In this document: one piece after another, positions 22,882 through 29,142 of the stretch | Layout: each line of letters opens with the position of its first letter | Position numbering within the stretch: the stretch's first letter is position 1 | Notes under the pieces: generated by a model | What the model was told of the DNA's origin: nothing | Seen by the model: only the letters and a program-made list of their open reading frames with translations | The model's database searches: none | Made by a program: the position numbers and the translations under genes | Assembly: GCA_964446595.1 (NCBI GenBank) | Contig: CAYUPY010000008.1 | Coordinates: 1-30,610 of the forward strand | Reading direction: 5' to 3' | Source: CAYUPY01 sp964446595 | GTDB taxonomy: Bacteria > Patescibacteriota > Dojkabacteria > J137 > JAEUSD01 | Length of the DNA stretch: 30,610 nucleotides

Positions 22882-24900
22882 TTAAGCTTCAAATAGAGTA
22901 ATTGATTTTATTTTTTGCTGAAATAGTTTATCTGCGATGCCCCTACTCTCTTCAAGTAAAGGCATGTCCATAATATTGGCGATTTTTAGATTTGGGACAC
23001 CAGCTTGTCGAGTACCATACACCTCACCAGGTCCACGAAGCTGCAGGTCAAAGTTTGCAATTTCTAGCCCATCATTGCTGGAGCTGAAAAATTGAAGTCT
23101 GGCAAGGCCTTCTTCACTTACCCCAGCAGACGGGAACAGAAAGCACCAGCTTTGCTTGTCACTGCGGCCCACGCGACCGCGGATTTGATGCAATTGAGCT
23201 AAACCAAAACGTTCAGCACCCTCGATAATCATTGCGGTCGCGTTTGGCACATCTATCCCCACCTCGATTACTGATGTAGAAACCAGTACATCTATCTTGC
23301 CGGCTGCAAAGTCTTCCATAATTTTTAGCTTTTCATCATTCTTCAATTTTCCGTGTAGCAAAGCTACCCTTAGATCCGTGAATATTTCCTCGGTCAAAAA
23401 GCTATAGGTCTGCTTGGCGGACTTAATTTCTAAGGTCTCGCTTTCTTCAATAAGTGGACAGATCCAGAATACTTGCTCGCCATCTTGCTGCACCTTATGC
23501 CGGATCCAGTCATAGCTATCGTCGCGCTTAGATTCTGGCACAATAAAAGTGTTGATAGGCTTACGTCCCTGAGGCTTGGTCCTAATAGTGCTAACTTTAA
23601 TGTCCTTAAATAGTACTAATGCTAAGCTGCGAGGTATTGGGGTTGCAGTCATAGTAAGTAGATGAGGAAGTACTTTTAAGCCGCCACGTTGTGGCGCTGT
23701 TTTCTCTGTCAAAAGGGGTTTTAATAATTCCTCTCGTTGCTGTACGCCAAATCTGTGTTGTTCATCTACAATTACTAAACCTAATTTTTGAATCAGGTGC
23801 TGCTTTCTAGCCAGAATCGCGGATGTCCCAATCAAGATCTGGCCCGTATCTTTAGCCTTTGTATTACCAGTTACCAGCTTTATAGCCAAATTGTAGTCTT
23901 TTAATATGTCAGTAAAGTTTTGGAAATGTTGTTCGGCTAAAATCGTGGTTGGGGCCAAAACTACAACCTGGTAACCTGCTCTCACGATAGCTAAGGCAAG
24001 TGAGACTGCAATTATAGTCTTTCCTGTACCAACGTCCCCTTGTACCAGTCTATTCATAGGGCTTTCAGCACCTTCGATCTCTGCTAAGGTTTGTGATAAG
24101 ACTTTATTTTGATCAGCAGTAAGTTTGAACTTGAGGTTAGTAATAAAATCTTCAACTAAATTTCGATCAATTACTACTTCCGGCGCTGAAAATTTCTCTT
24201 TTGAGGCTTGTTGCCAACGTACCTTTAAGTGCAGATTAGCAAGTTCTAGTAACTGTAAGTTGTGTCGCGCTTTGGTCAGATCTTCTTCTTGATTTGGAAA
24301 ATGTACGTGATAAATAGCTTCTAGTAGATCAAGTTCGTCATCAAGTTTTAGCTTTTTAGTTATGTCTAGTAGTTCTGCTGCTAGATTTAAGTTCTCCACC
24401 AATACTTTCACCTTGCTCCTAAGCCATTTGGCGGAAATGCCTTCCGTGAGCCTATAAAGCGGTACAATCCTTCCTAAATGCAGCTGTTCTCCACTACTTT
24501 TTACAGCTTCTACACCGGTGGGAAAGAATGTGATTGATCCGCGATAATCTTTAGGAGTACCACTGAATAGATATTCCTTCTCTGAGTTTAATTGTTTTTC
24601 TAGCCAAGGTTGGTTAAACCAGCTGGATTTTATACTACCTGTATCATCACTGAGCATGCCGGTTTGCAGAGTTTTTCCTGTACGTAGTTTGATACTTCGT
24701 ACCGAGTGGGGATAGGCTTTGATGACTGTTTTCTCTCCCACGCGTAAGCTTGCAATATCTGTTAAGCCACTTTCGTCAGCGTATGCGCGCGGAAAGTGTG
24801 TAAGCAAATCTTTAATAGTAGTTATTCCTAATCTCGTCAGTTTACTGGCGTAGCGGTCGCTCACCCCAGGTATGATGGTGACAGAATCACTAAGTCGCAT
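22882..24900 (-). CDS. recG: ATP-dependent DNA helicase RecG
   Basis: Superfamily 2 double-strand translocase (672 aa) that remodels stalled forks and branched DNA. Domains in order: an N-terminal helical part with a helix-hairpin-helix-like segment (VSDRYASKLTRLGITTIKDL, about 13-32), the wedge/OB domain (about 45-140), then helicase motifs with Walker A GDVGTGKT (288-295) and DEQH (379-382). HLLTMTATPIPRSL, VLVSTSVIEVGIDVPNA and QIRGRVGRS are also present. The C-terminal TRQAGVPNLKIANI is the TRG-type segment used for branch migration. Length is normal. The 39-residue membrane protein gene lies 13 bp upstream. Confidence 0.96.
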   Translation of the reverse strand: MRLSDSVTIIPGVSDRYASKLTRLGITTIKDLLTHFPRAYADESGLTDIASLRVGEKTVIKAYPHSVRSIKLRTGKTLQTGMLSDDTGSIKSSWFNQPWLEKQLNSEKEYLFSGTPKDYRGSITFFPTGVEAVKSSGEQLHLGRIVPLYRLTEGISAKWLRSKVKVLVENLNLAAELLDITKKLKLDDELDLLEAIYHVHFPNQEEDLTKARHNLQLLELANLHLKVRWQQASKEKFSAPEVVIDRNLVEDFITNLKFKLTADQNKVLSQTLAEIEGAESPMNRLVQGDVGTGKTIIAVSLALAIVRAGYQVVVLAPTTILAEQHFQNFTDILKDYNLAIKLVTGNTKAKDTGQILIGTSAILARKQHLIQKLGLVIVDEQHRFGVQQREELLKPLLTEKTAPQRGGLKVLPHLLTMTATPIPRSLALVLFKDIKVSTIRTKPQGRKPINTFIVPESKRDDSYDWIRHKVQQDGEQVFWICPLIEESETLEIKSAKQTYSFLTEEIFTDLRVALLHGKLKNDEKLKIMEDFAAGKIDVLVSTSVIEVGIDVPNATAMIIEGAERFGLAQLHQIRGRVGRSDKQSWCFLFPSAGVSEEGLARLQFFSSSNDGLEIANFDLQLRGPGEVYGTRQAGVPNLKIANIMDMPLLEESRGIADKLFQQKIKSITLFEA

Positions 24901-24913
24901 GTGCTATTTTGGT

Positions 24914-25033
24914 TTAAATACTGCCTGTAAACAGGATGCTTAGCAAGACAATAATAGGGGTGCCGATGAAACTAATCAGGATAAACACCATGAATATCTT
25001 CCACCAAATAGTTTTTGTAGGGTTCTTAGCCAT
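24914..25033 (-). CDS. 39-residue single-helix membrane protein
   Basis: A short frame encodes a basic, Trp-containing N-terminus (MAKNPTKTIWWKIF) followed by one strongly hydrophobic helix (about 14-36) and a short polar end. A perfect TATAAT (25044-25039) ends five bases before its ATG, the same spacing as at uppP and glyA, and the frame fills an otherwise empty 207-bp gap. It ends 13 bp before the recG ATG and is probably the first gene of the recG-uppP-methyltransferase run. The function is unknown; small single-span proteins often regulate larger membrane complexes, but nothing here says which. Confidence 0.62.
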   Translation of the reverse strand: MAKNPTKTIWWKIFMVFILISFIGTPIIVLLSILFTGSI

Positions 25034-25038
25034 AACAA

Positions 25039-25044
25039 ATTATA
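25039..25044 (-). promoter_or_regulatory. -10 element heading the recG run
   Basis: TATAAT on the minus strand, then TTGTT and the ATG of the 39-residue membrane protein (25033). This spacing predicts a leaderless transcript. No convincing -35 is seen. Confidence 0.55.
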
Positions 25045-25108
25045 TAACTTTTAATGGTTTTGTGAAACTGTATCGGTTTTTGTGCTTTTTAGCTAAAATT
25101 ACCGGGTA

Positions 25109-26272
25109 ATGAAAAAGAAGAAAAAGAAAGTAATGCTAGCAATCGCGGATGTTGGTGGTGGACACCGAGCTCCAGCAGAAGCGCTAAAGCAGATTTTTGA
25201 CACTAAATATCATGATCAGTTTACTGTTGAAGTTGTGGATTTATTTGCAGTTGCCGACATTGCTCCATTCAACACCTCAGAAAGCTCTTATAAGCTTGTT
25301 ACCCAAAACTGGACTTTGGAGAAAGTAAACAATTTGGTTTTTCAAGCTACTAATTATTTCTATGACTGGTTCGCTTCCTATGTTCGGGATCGCTTGCACT
25401 CGACTTTTCTAGAAATTATGAAAGCTGAGGAACCAGACATTGTGCTGAGTAATCATCCCATAGTTTCTACAGCCTTACATAGTATTAAGAAAGAATGGGA
25501 CGAATTTTTCTATATTTCGCAAATAACCGACGCGGAAGTTTTTCTTAAAGGTTGTATGGATACAAGTGCTGACCTAGTTATTGCACCTACGTTTGAAGCA
25601 TATAAATCTAGCCGTATGCATGGAGTGGATAAGAAGCAAATAATCTATCCATACTTCTCTCTTAAGCCTAGTCTCCAAAAGCCGCGTCCCAAGTCGGAAG
25701 TGTTAGACGAATTGGGCTTTGTCGCAGAAAAGCCCATAATCTTCCTTACAGGCGGCGGCGTCGGTATTAGAGGATTACAGCAGGCAATAGCTGCTTTAAG
25801 TGAGCATGATGGATGGCAGCTGATAGTGAGTGCAGGGAAGATGACTGGCGTAAAAGCAAAACTGGAGAGGATGTACAGGAAACATAAGCATATCCGCGTA
25901 ATTGGTTTTGTCCAAAATATTCAAGACTACTACTCTGTCGCAGATGTGGTGATCACTAAGCCGGGAATGTCTAGTATGTTAGAAGTAATTGCATTTGAGA
26001 AAAACTGTATATTGACCCATCCAGTAGCTATGCAGGAAGTAGGTAATGTGAGGTATGCAATGCAATTCGCGCATTTCCGATTTGTAGATAGACAGTGGGA
26101 CCGACTTCCGCAATTAGTGGTCGAGTTACTAGCAGAAAACGAAAAAAATGATCCGAAAAGACCTATTGCAAAAGCTCCAGCGCGGAGTGTGTTGGAAACA
26201 GAGATAATTGTTGATGAAATTGTGGGACGTTTTGCTAAATGGGAAAAGATTAGAAGTCGCAAGCCCACATAA
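25109..26272 (+). CDS. GT28-type glycosyltransferase (diacylglycerol glucosyltransferase/MGDG synthase-like)
   Basis: Two-domain GT-B glycosyltransferase (387 aa). After the lysine-rich start, AIADVGGGHRAPAEAL (11-26) matches the N-terminal glycine/His loop of the MGDG synthase and UgtP group. The C-terminal nucleotide-sugar site follows the family pattern: FLTGGGVGIRGLQ, then IGFVQNIQDYYSVADVVITK and PGMSSMLEVIAF. Such enzymes add sugar from a UDP-sugar to diacylglycerol to make membrane glycolipids; the exact sugar and acceptor cannot be told. The basic N-terminus fits peripheral membrane binding. MurG is an alternative in the same superfamily but fits less well. TAAAAT lies nine bases before the ATG, next to the palindrome TTTTAGCTAAAA. 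Confidence 0.85.
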   Translation: MKKKKKKVMLAIADVGGGHRAPAEALKQIFDTKYHDQFTVEVVDLFAVADIAPFNTSESSYKLVTQNWTLEKVNNLVFQATNYFYDWFASYVRDRLHSTFLEIMKAEEPDIVLSNHPIVSTALHSIKKEWDEFFYISQITDAEVFLKGCMDTSADLVIAPTFEAYKSSRMHGVDKKQIIYPYFSLKPSLQKPRPKSEVLDELGFVAEKPIIFLTGGGVGIRGLQQAIAALSEHDGWQLIVSAGKMTGVKAKLERMYRKHKHIRVIGFVQNIQDYYSVADVVITKPGMSSMLEVIAFEKNCILTHPVAMQEVGNVRYAMQFAHFRFVDRQWDRLPQLVVELLAENEKNDPKRPIAKAPARSVLETEIIVDEIVGRFAKWEKIRSRKPT

Positions 26273-26295
26273 ATTTTAATTATCGATTAAAATTT
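26271..26295. terminator. AT-only hairpin between convergent genes
   Basis: AAATTTTAAT (26271-26280) and ATTAAAATTT (26286-26295) are perfect inverted copies around a 5-nt loop. They overlap the stop codons of the converging glycosyltransferase and glyA. The position suits a two-way terminator, but a stem of only A-T pairs is weak. Confidence 0.35.
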
Positions 26296-27596
26296 TGGGC
26301 GGTAAATTTCATTACCCTTTCTCGAATTTCTTTTAGGTCAGTCACCTCGTTTTTTGTCCCAATTGTAGAAATGGCCGAATCAATGAATTCGGACAATTCG
26401 GACATGTGTGTTTCGGACAACCCTTGCGATGTCACAAAAGGTGTCCCAAATCTAACCCCAGATGGATTTGCCGGCGACTTTTTTTCACCGGGAACAGTGT
26501 TCATGTTGGCGATGATCCCGGCGGCGGCCAAGGCCTTGGCCGCCGCCTTGCCACCTACACCTTTGTTTTCAAGATTCACAAGAATCAAGTGTTTATCGGT
26601 ACCTCCAGAAACTATGTCATATCCACGTTTTTTTAACTCTGCACCAAGTTTCTTTGCATTTTTTATTACTTGATCGGTATACTCTTTAAATTCTGGTTGC
26701 AAAGCCTCTCTTAGACCTACCGCAATCCCGGCAATATTATTATTAAATGGACCACCCTGGATACCAGGCAATACGGCTTTATTTACTTTTTCAATTACAT
26801 CTTGGTGGGCCAAAATCAAAGACCCTCGTGCCGAGCGCAGCGTCTTATGTGTTGTTAGTGTCACAACGTCGGCAATACCTACTGGAGATGGTAACGATCC
26901 AGCACCGATAAGGCCGGCCTCATGCGCGATATCGGCGTGATAATATGCACCTACCTCATGGGCGATATCGCGCATCCTGCCATAATCAATATCACGTGGG
27001 TAAGCAGTACCTCCGGTTACAATCATGCGAGGATTATGCTCTTTAGCAATAGACTCGATAGCATCATAATCTAATAAATTAGTCTGCGGATCTGTCTTAT
27101 ATTGAACTATATTAAATAGCTTCGATACCACATGGATGCGTCGGCTCCCTGGTAAGTACACTGGATCAGCAGCATTTACTGCTCTACCTGGTTCATAACT
27201 CCAACCATGGGACAAGTGACCACCATCGGGTAAGTACATGCTCATAATTGTGTCACCGGGTTTTAGCATGGCCAAGTAAACTGCTAGGTTTGCATAGCTA
27301 CCAGATAGAGCCTGAACATTTACATCCCAGTCTTCAGGTAGTTTGAAAAGCTGCTTAGCTCGGGAAATTGCTAATTTTTCTATCTCATCAATAAATTCAT
27401 TGCCTTCATAATAGCGTTTGCCGATATTCCCTTCTGAATATTTATGCATTAATACGCTACCTACAGCTTCTCTTACTGCTGCGGAAGTAATATTTTCAGA
27501 GGGGATTAAGTTAATGAGCTGGTTTTGTCTGTCGTACTCACGATCGATTAAAGACGCAATTTGCGGATCTGATTCTGTTAAGTTACCTAAGTGCAT
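26280..27596 (-). CDS. glyA: Serine hydroxymethyltransferase
   Basis: PLP enzyme (438 aa) interconverting serine and glycine with tetrahydrofolate, feeding one-carbon units to nucleotide synthesis. Family segments include LIPSENITSAAVREAVGS (30-47), NIGKRYYEGNEFIDEIE (57-73), YYHADIAHEAGLI (218-230) and the lysine K251 that binds PLP in LTTHKTLRSARGSLI. The bases after K251 read SARGS where GPRGG is usual, a mild deviation. Length is normal. A perfect TATAAT (27608-27603) ends six bases before the ATG, predicting a leaderless mRNA, and it overlaps a -10 for the gene on the other strand. Confidence 0.96.
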   Translation of the reverse strand: MHLGNLTESDPQIASLIDREYDRQNQLINLIPSENITSAAVREAVGSVLMHKYSEGNIGKRYYEGNEFIDEIEKLAISRAKQLFKLPEDWDVNVQALSGSYANLAVYLAMLKPGDTIMSMYLPDGGHLSHGWSYEPGRAVNAADPVYLPGSRRIHVVSKLFNIVQYKTDPQTNLLDYDAIESIAKEHNPRMIVTGGTAYPRDIDYGRMRDIAHEVGAYYHADIAHEAGLIGAGSLPSPVGIADVVTLTTHKTLRSARGSLILAHQDVIEKVNKAVLPGIQGGPFNNNIAGIAVGLREALQPEFKEYTDQVIKNAKKLGAELKKRGYDIVSGGTDKHLILVNLENKGVGGKAAAKALAAAGIIANMNTVPGEKKSPANPSGVRFGTPFVTSQGLSETHMSELSEFIDSAISTIGTKNEVTDLKEIRERVMKFTAQNFNR

Positions 27597-27602
27597 AGCG
27601 AA

Positions 27603-27610
27603 ATTATACT
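27603..27610. promoter_or_regulatory. Overlapping back-to-back -10 elements
   Basis: The octamer ATTATACT holds TATAAT on the minus strand (27608-27603, for glyA) and TATACT on the plus strand (27605-27610, for the gene at 27625). The glyA start is six bases away; the other ATG is 14 bases away. One opened region could serve both directions. Confidence 0.5.
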
Positions 27611-27624
27611 CTTTCCGCTATGAT

Positions 27625-28197
27625 ATGGCTATGGATTCACTTCAGACAGTCGCAGACGCAACAAAGAAAAAAGAGGAATCTCGTGCACTGATGCGTGGCG
27701 CGGTGGTAATTCTCGCTAGTGTGGTTATTTTTGTGTCGGGTAGCATAAATGAGGCCAGAGTCAATGACCAGAATCAAGCGGCCTCTTACCCAAGGTCGGT
27801 AGATTTACCTGTCACTGATAGTTCTACTGCACAACAGATTGACCTTAGTAGTATTAATCTGGTGGAAGTACGTAATCTATTAGGTAACAAGTATTGGCAA
27901 ACTCAAACCTTGCAAACTCAACGTAGTGGGGAGTTTGGTTTATCCTGTGATACGCAGGCTACCAATAAGATTACAGCAGGTAAGAAAGTCCAAGAGTTTG
28001 TGTTAATAGATGTAGAGACGGGACAGGAAATTATTGATTCATTGTCCTCTGTATTTGCAAATGAATGGCAATTATGTGCTGAACGTGGAAGCACCACTAA
28101 TATGACAAGAGTTTATACTAACGGTACTGATTTTGTATCTGTTAGCTACGTGCTTGGAAACGGAAACGAGGCCGCTGTAAGTATATTCGTAGGTTAA
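27625..28197 (+). CDS. Membrane-anchored extracytoplasmic protein, unknown function
   Basis: From ATG 27625 the product is 190 aa: a charged cytoplasmic start with KKKEESR (14-20), one membrane helix (about 23-41) and an outer domain of about 150 residues with cysteines C108 and C151 that could form a disulfide. The frame stays open further upstream into glyA on the opposite strand, but that part is antisense to a conserved gene and is rejected. TATACT 14 bases before this ATG supports the choice; an ATG two codons later is also possible. No family is recognised. The domain is predicted beta-rich and may be a small lipoprotein-like or adaptor domain. Confidence 0.72.
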   Translation: MAMDSLQTVADATKKKEESRALMRGAVVILASVVIFVSGSINEARVNDQNQAASYPRSVDLPVTDSSTAQQIDLSSINLVEVRNLLGNKYWQTQTLQTQRSGEFGLSCDTQATNKITAGKKVQEFVLIDVETGQEIIDSLSSVFANEWQLCAERGSTTNMTRVYTNGTDFVSVSYVLGNGNEAAVSIFVG

Positions 28198-28220
28198 GTG
28201 TTTTAGGCTGCTCTCCTTCT

Positions 28221-28604
28221 CTATTTGTGACGCTCCACCATAATGCAGGCCTCATGAATACATTCAATTCCGTGTTTTTCACAGTATTCAATCGTGTGAT
28301 CACTTTCGCTTCCTGGCTGGAGCCAGACTTTTTTTATGCCTAAGGATAATACTTCGGGGAGCAGTTGCTCTACTACTGGTGGTGGAACAACGAAATCTAT
28401 TACATCAATTTTTACTGGCACGGCGCCTAGATTTGGATACAGCTTCTGACCAAGTATTTCTTCAGTTTTAGGGTTTACACCGTAAACTTTATAGCCAGCA
28501 TTTAACAAATCAGCAAATATTCGGTGTCCGTATTTTTTGGGATCTCTAGAAACCCCAACTACAGCATAAATAAATTCTGAGTTGATAAGATTTTGTGGTT
28601 GCAT
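28221..28604 (-). CDS. CoA-binding domain protein (YccU-like)
   Basis: Single Rossmann-type CoA-binding domain (127 aa), as in YccU/COG1832 proteins. Typical segments are YAVVGVSRDPKKYGHRIF (13-30), GYKVYGVNPKTEEILGQKLY (37-56), FVVPPPVVEQLLPE (71-84) and VWLQPGS (93-99), ending EACIMVERH. In succinyl-CoA synthetase alpha subunits this fold binds CoA; the free-standing protein has no settled role. TACAAT (28615-28610) ends five bases before the ATG, predicting a leaderless transcript. Confidence 0.9.
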   Translation of the reverse strand: MQPQNLINSEFIYAVVGVSRDPKKYGHRIFADLLNAGYKVYGVNPKTEEILGQKLYPNLGAVPVKIDVIDFVVPPPVVEQLLPEVLSLGIKKVWLQPGSESDHTIEYCEKHGIECIHEACIMVERHK

Positions 28605-28609
28605 GGGTT

Positions 28610-28615
28610 ATTGTA
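28610..28615 (-). promoter_or_regulatory. -10-like element before the CoA-binding gene
   Basis: TACAAT on the minus strand, then AACCC and the ATG at 28604, the same N5 spacing as at other starts in this window. Confidence 0.45.
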
Positions 28616-28691
28616 ACTCAATTAACTCAAAAACACATTCTTCTCTATCAGGTTAATCCCTTTTAGGAAAAGGCTCATTAGTTTGCGTTTG

Positions 28692-28903
28692 TTAAAGATA
28701 AAGAATGAGTTTGCCATGCTGTTTCATAGTGTCTAAGTTGAGTTGTTTTCCAATTTCCGAATACTTATAGCCAGCGTCCAGCATCTTTTGATACTCCTCT
28801 CCCCCACCCTTTGCTCTCGAATTGATTACGCTGTTTTGACCAACTCACTCGTAGTGTCTGCCAGTTTGTCTGGTACGTCAATGTTGATGTCTATTTTAGC
28901 CAT
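28692..28903 (-). pseudogene. Frameshifted small helix-turn-helix-like gene
   Basis: The minus strand opens with ATG at 28903 (MAKIDINIDVPDKLADTT...) and stops after 25 codons (TAA at 28828-28826). Inserting one A in the AAAA run just before that stop would join it to a frame ending at 28692, giving a 70-residue protein. The second part contains EEYQKMLDAGYKYSEIGKQL, with the spacing and residues of a helix-turn-helix (GYxYSEIGKQLNL). The 212-nt span is exactly one base short of an intact 70-codon gene plus stop. It may be a true pseudogene or a sequence or assembly error. Dyad-like repeats lie 13-50 bp upstream of its ATG. Confidence 0.5.
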
Positions 28904-28915
28904 TTTTGGGGAGGG

Positions 28916-28953
28916 AGAGGAATCCTTGCCGCTTAGGTGAAGAGGAATCCTTG
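28916..28953. repeat. Two 13-bp direct repeats with internal dyad
   Basis: AGAGGAATCCTTG occurs at 28916-28928 and 28941-28953, a 25-bp period. Each copy contains AGGA-A-TCCT, a small odd dyad. They sit between the broken helix-turn-helix gene (ATG 28903, minus) and a short plus-strand frame (ATG 28963), where operators of an autoregulated gene would lie. Confidence 0.6.
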
Positions 28954-28962
28954 TTTAGCGCA

Positions 28963-29052
28963 ATGCAGAATATGACTACAGAACAGTACCAGGGCGTAGT
29001 TATGTCATTAACTGAGTTCCACCATACCAGCTATGACCACTTAAGCGCTTAA
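28963..29052 (+). CDS. Doubtful 29-residue ORF
   Basis: ATG 28963 to TAA 29052 encodes a polar peptide beginning MQNMTTEQYQGVVMSLTEF. It diverges from the broken helix-turn-helix gene across the paired direct repeats, which is the only reason to list it. No start signal, family or hydrophobic segment is seen. It could equally be chance or the remnant of a longer gene. Confidence 0.15.
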   Translation: MQNMTTEQYQGVVMSLTEFHHTSYDHLSA

Positions 29053-29053
29053 G
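29040..29053. repeat. Perfect 14-bp palindrome
   Basis: CTTAAGCGCTTAAG is its own reverse complement and lies 90 bp downstream of the P450 stop. It is too short and loop-free to be a terminator, and has no following T-tract. A dimeric DNA-binding protein site is the simplest reading. Confidence 0.5.
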
Positions 29054-29142
29054 GAATGATTTGTGACGGGTTTCTAAGTAAGAACACTATTTGCTCTATG
29101 ATTTCTACTACAACAGCTAGCACGTTCACTCTACTAACCTAA

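Larger units (their letters stand above)
28605..29142. other. Intergenic stretch with gene remains and repeats
   Basis: No intact gene of normal size is seen. The stretch holds a frameshifted small gene (28692-28903, minus), a pair of 13-bp direct repeats (28916-28953), a 14-bp palindrome (29040-29053) and a 29-codon open frame on the plus strand (28963-29052) of doubtful status. Together with the P450 that follows, it looks like an accessory or decaying segment. Confidence 0.55.

Noticed and set aside
27418..27624. Upstream extension of the 27625 gene
   Set aside because: The added 69 codons are antisense to the conserved N-terminus of glyA; a -10 and ATG inside support the shorter form.
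28826..28840. Programmed -1 frameshift instead of a mutation in the split gene
   Set aside because: The run is GTC AAA ACA, not a good X XXY YYZ slippery heptamer, and no stimulating hairpin is evident; a one-base loss is simpler.
28743..28940. 65-codon plus-strand frame
   Set aside because: It is antisense to the frameshifted helix-turn-helix-like gene and has no protein-like features.
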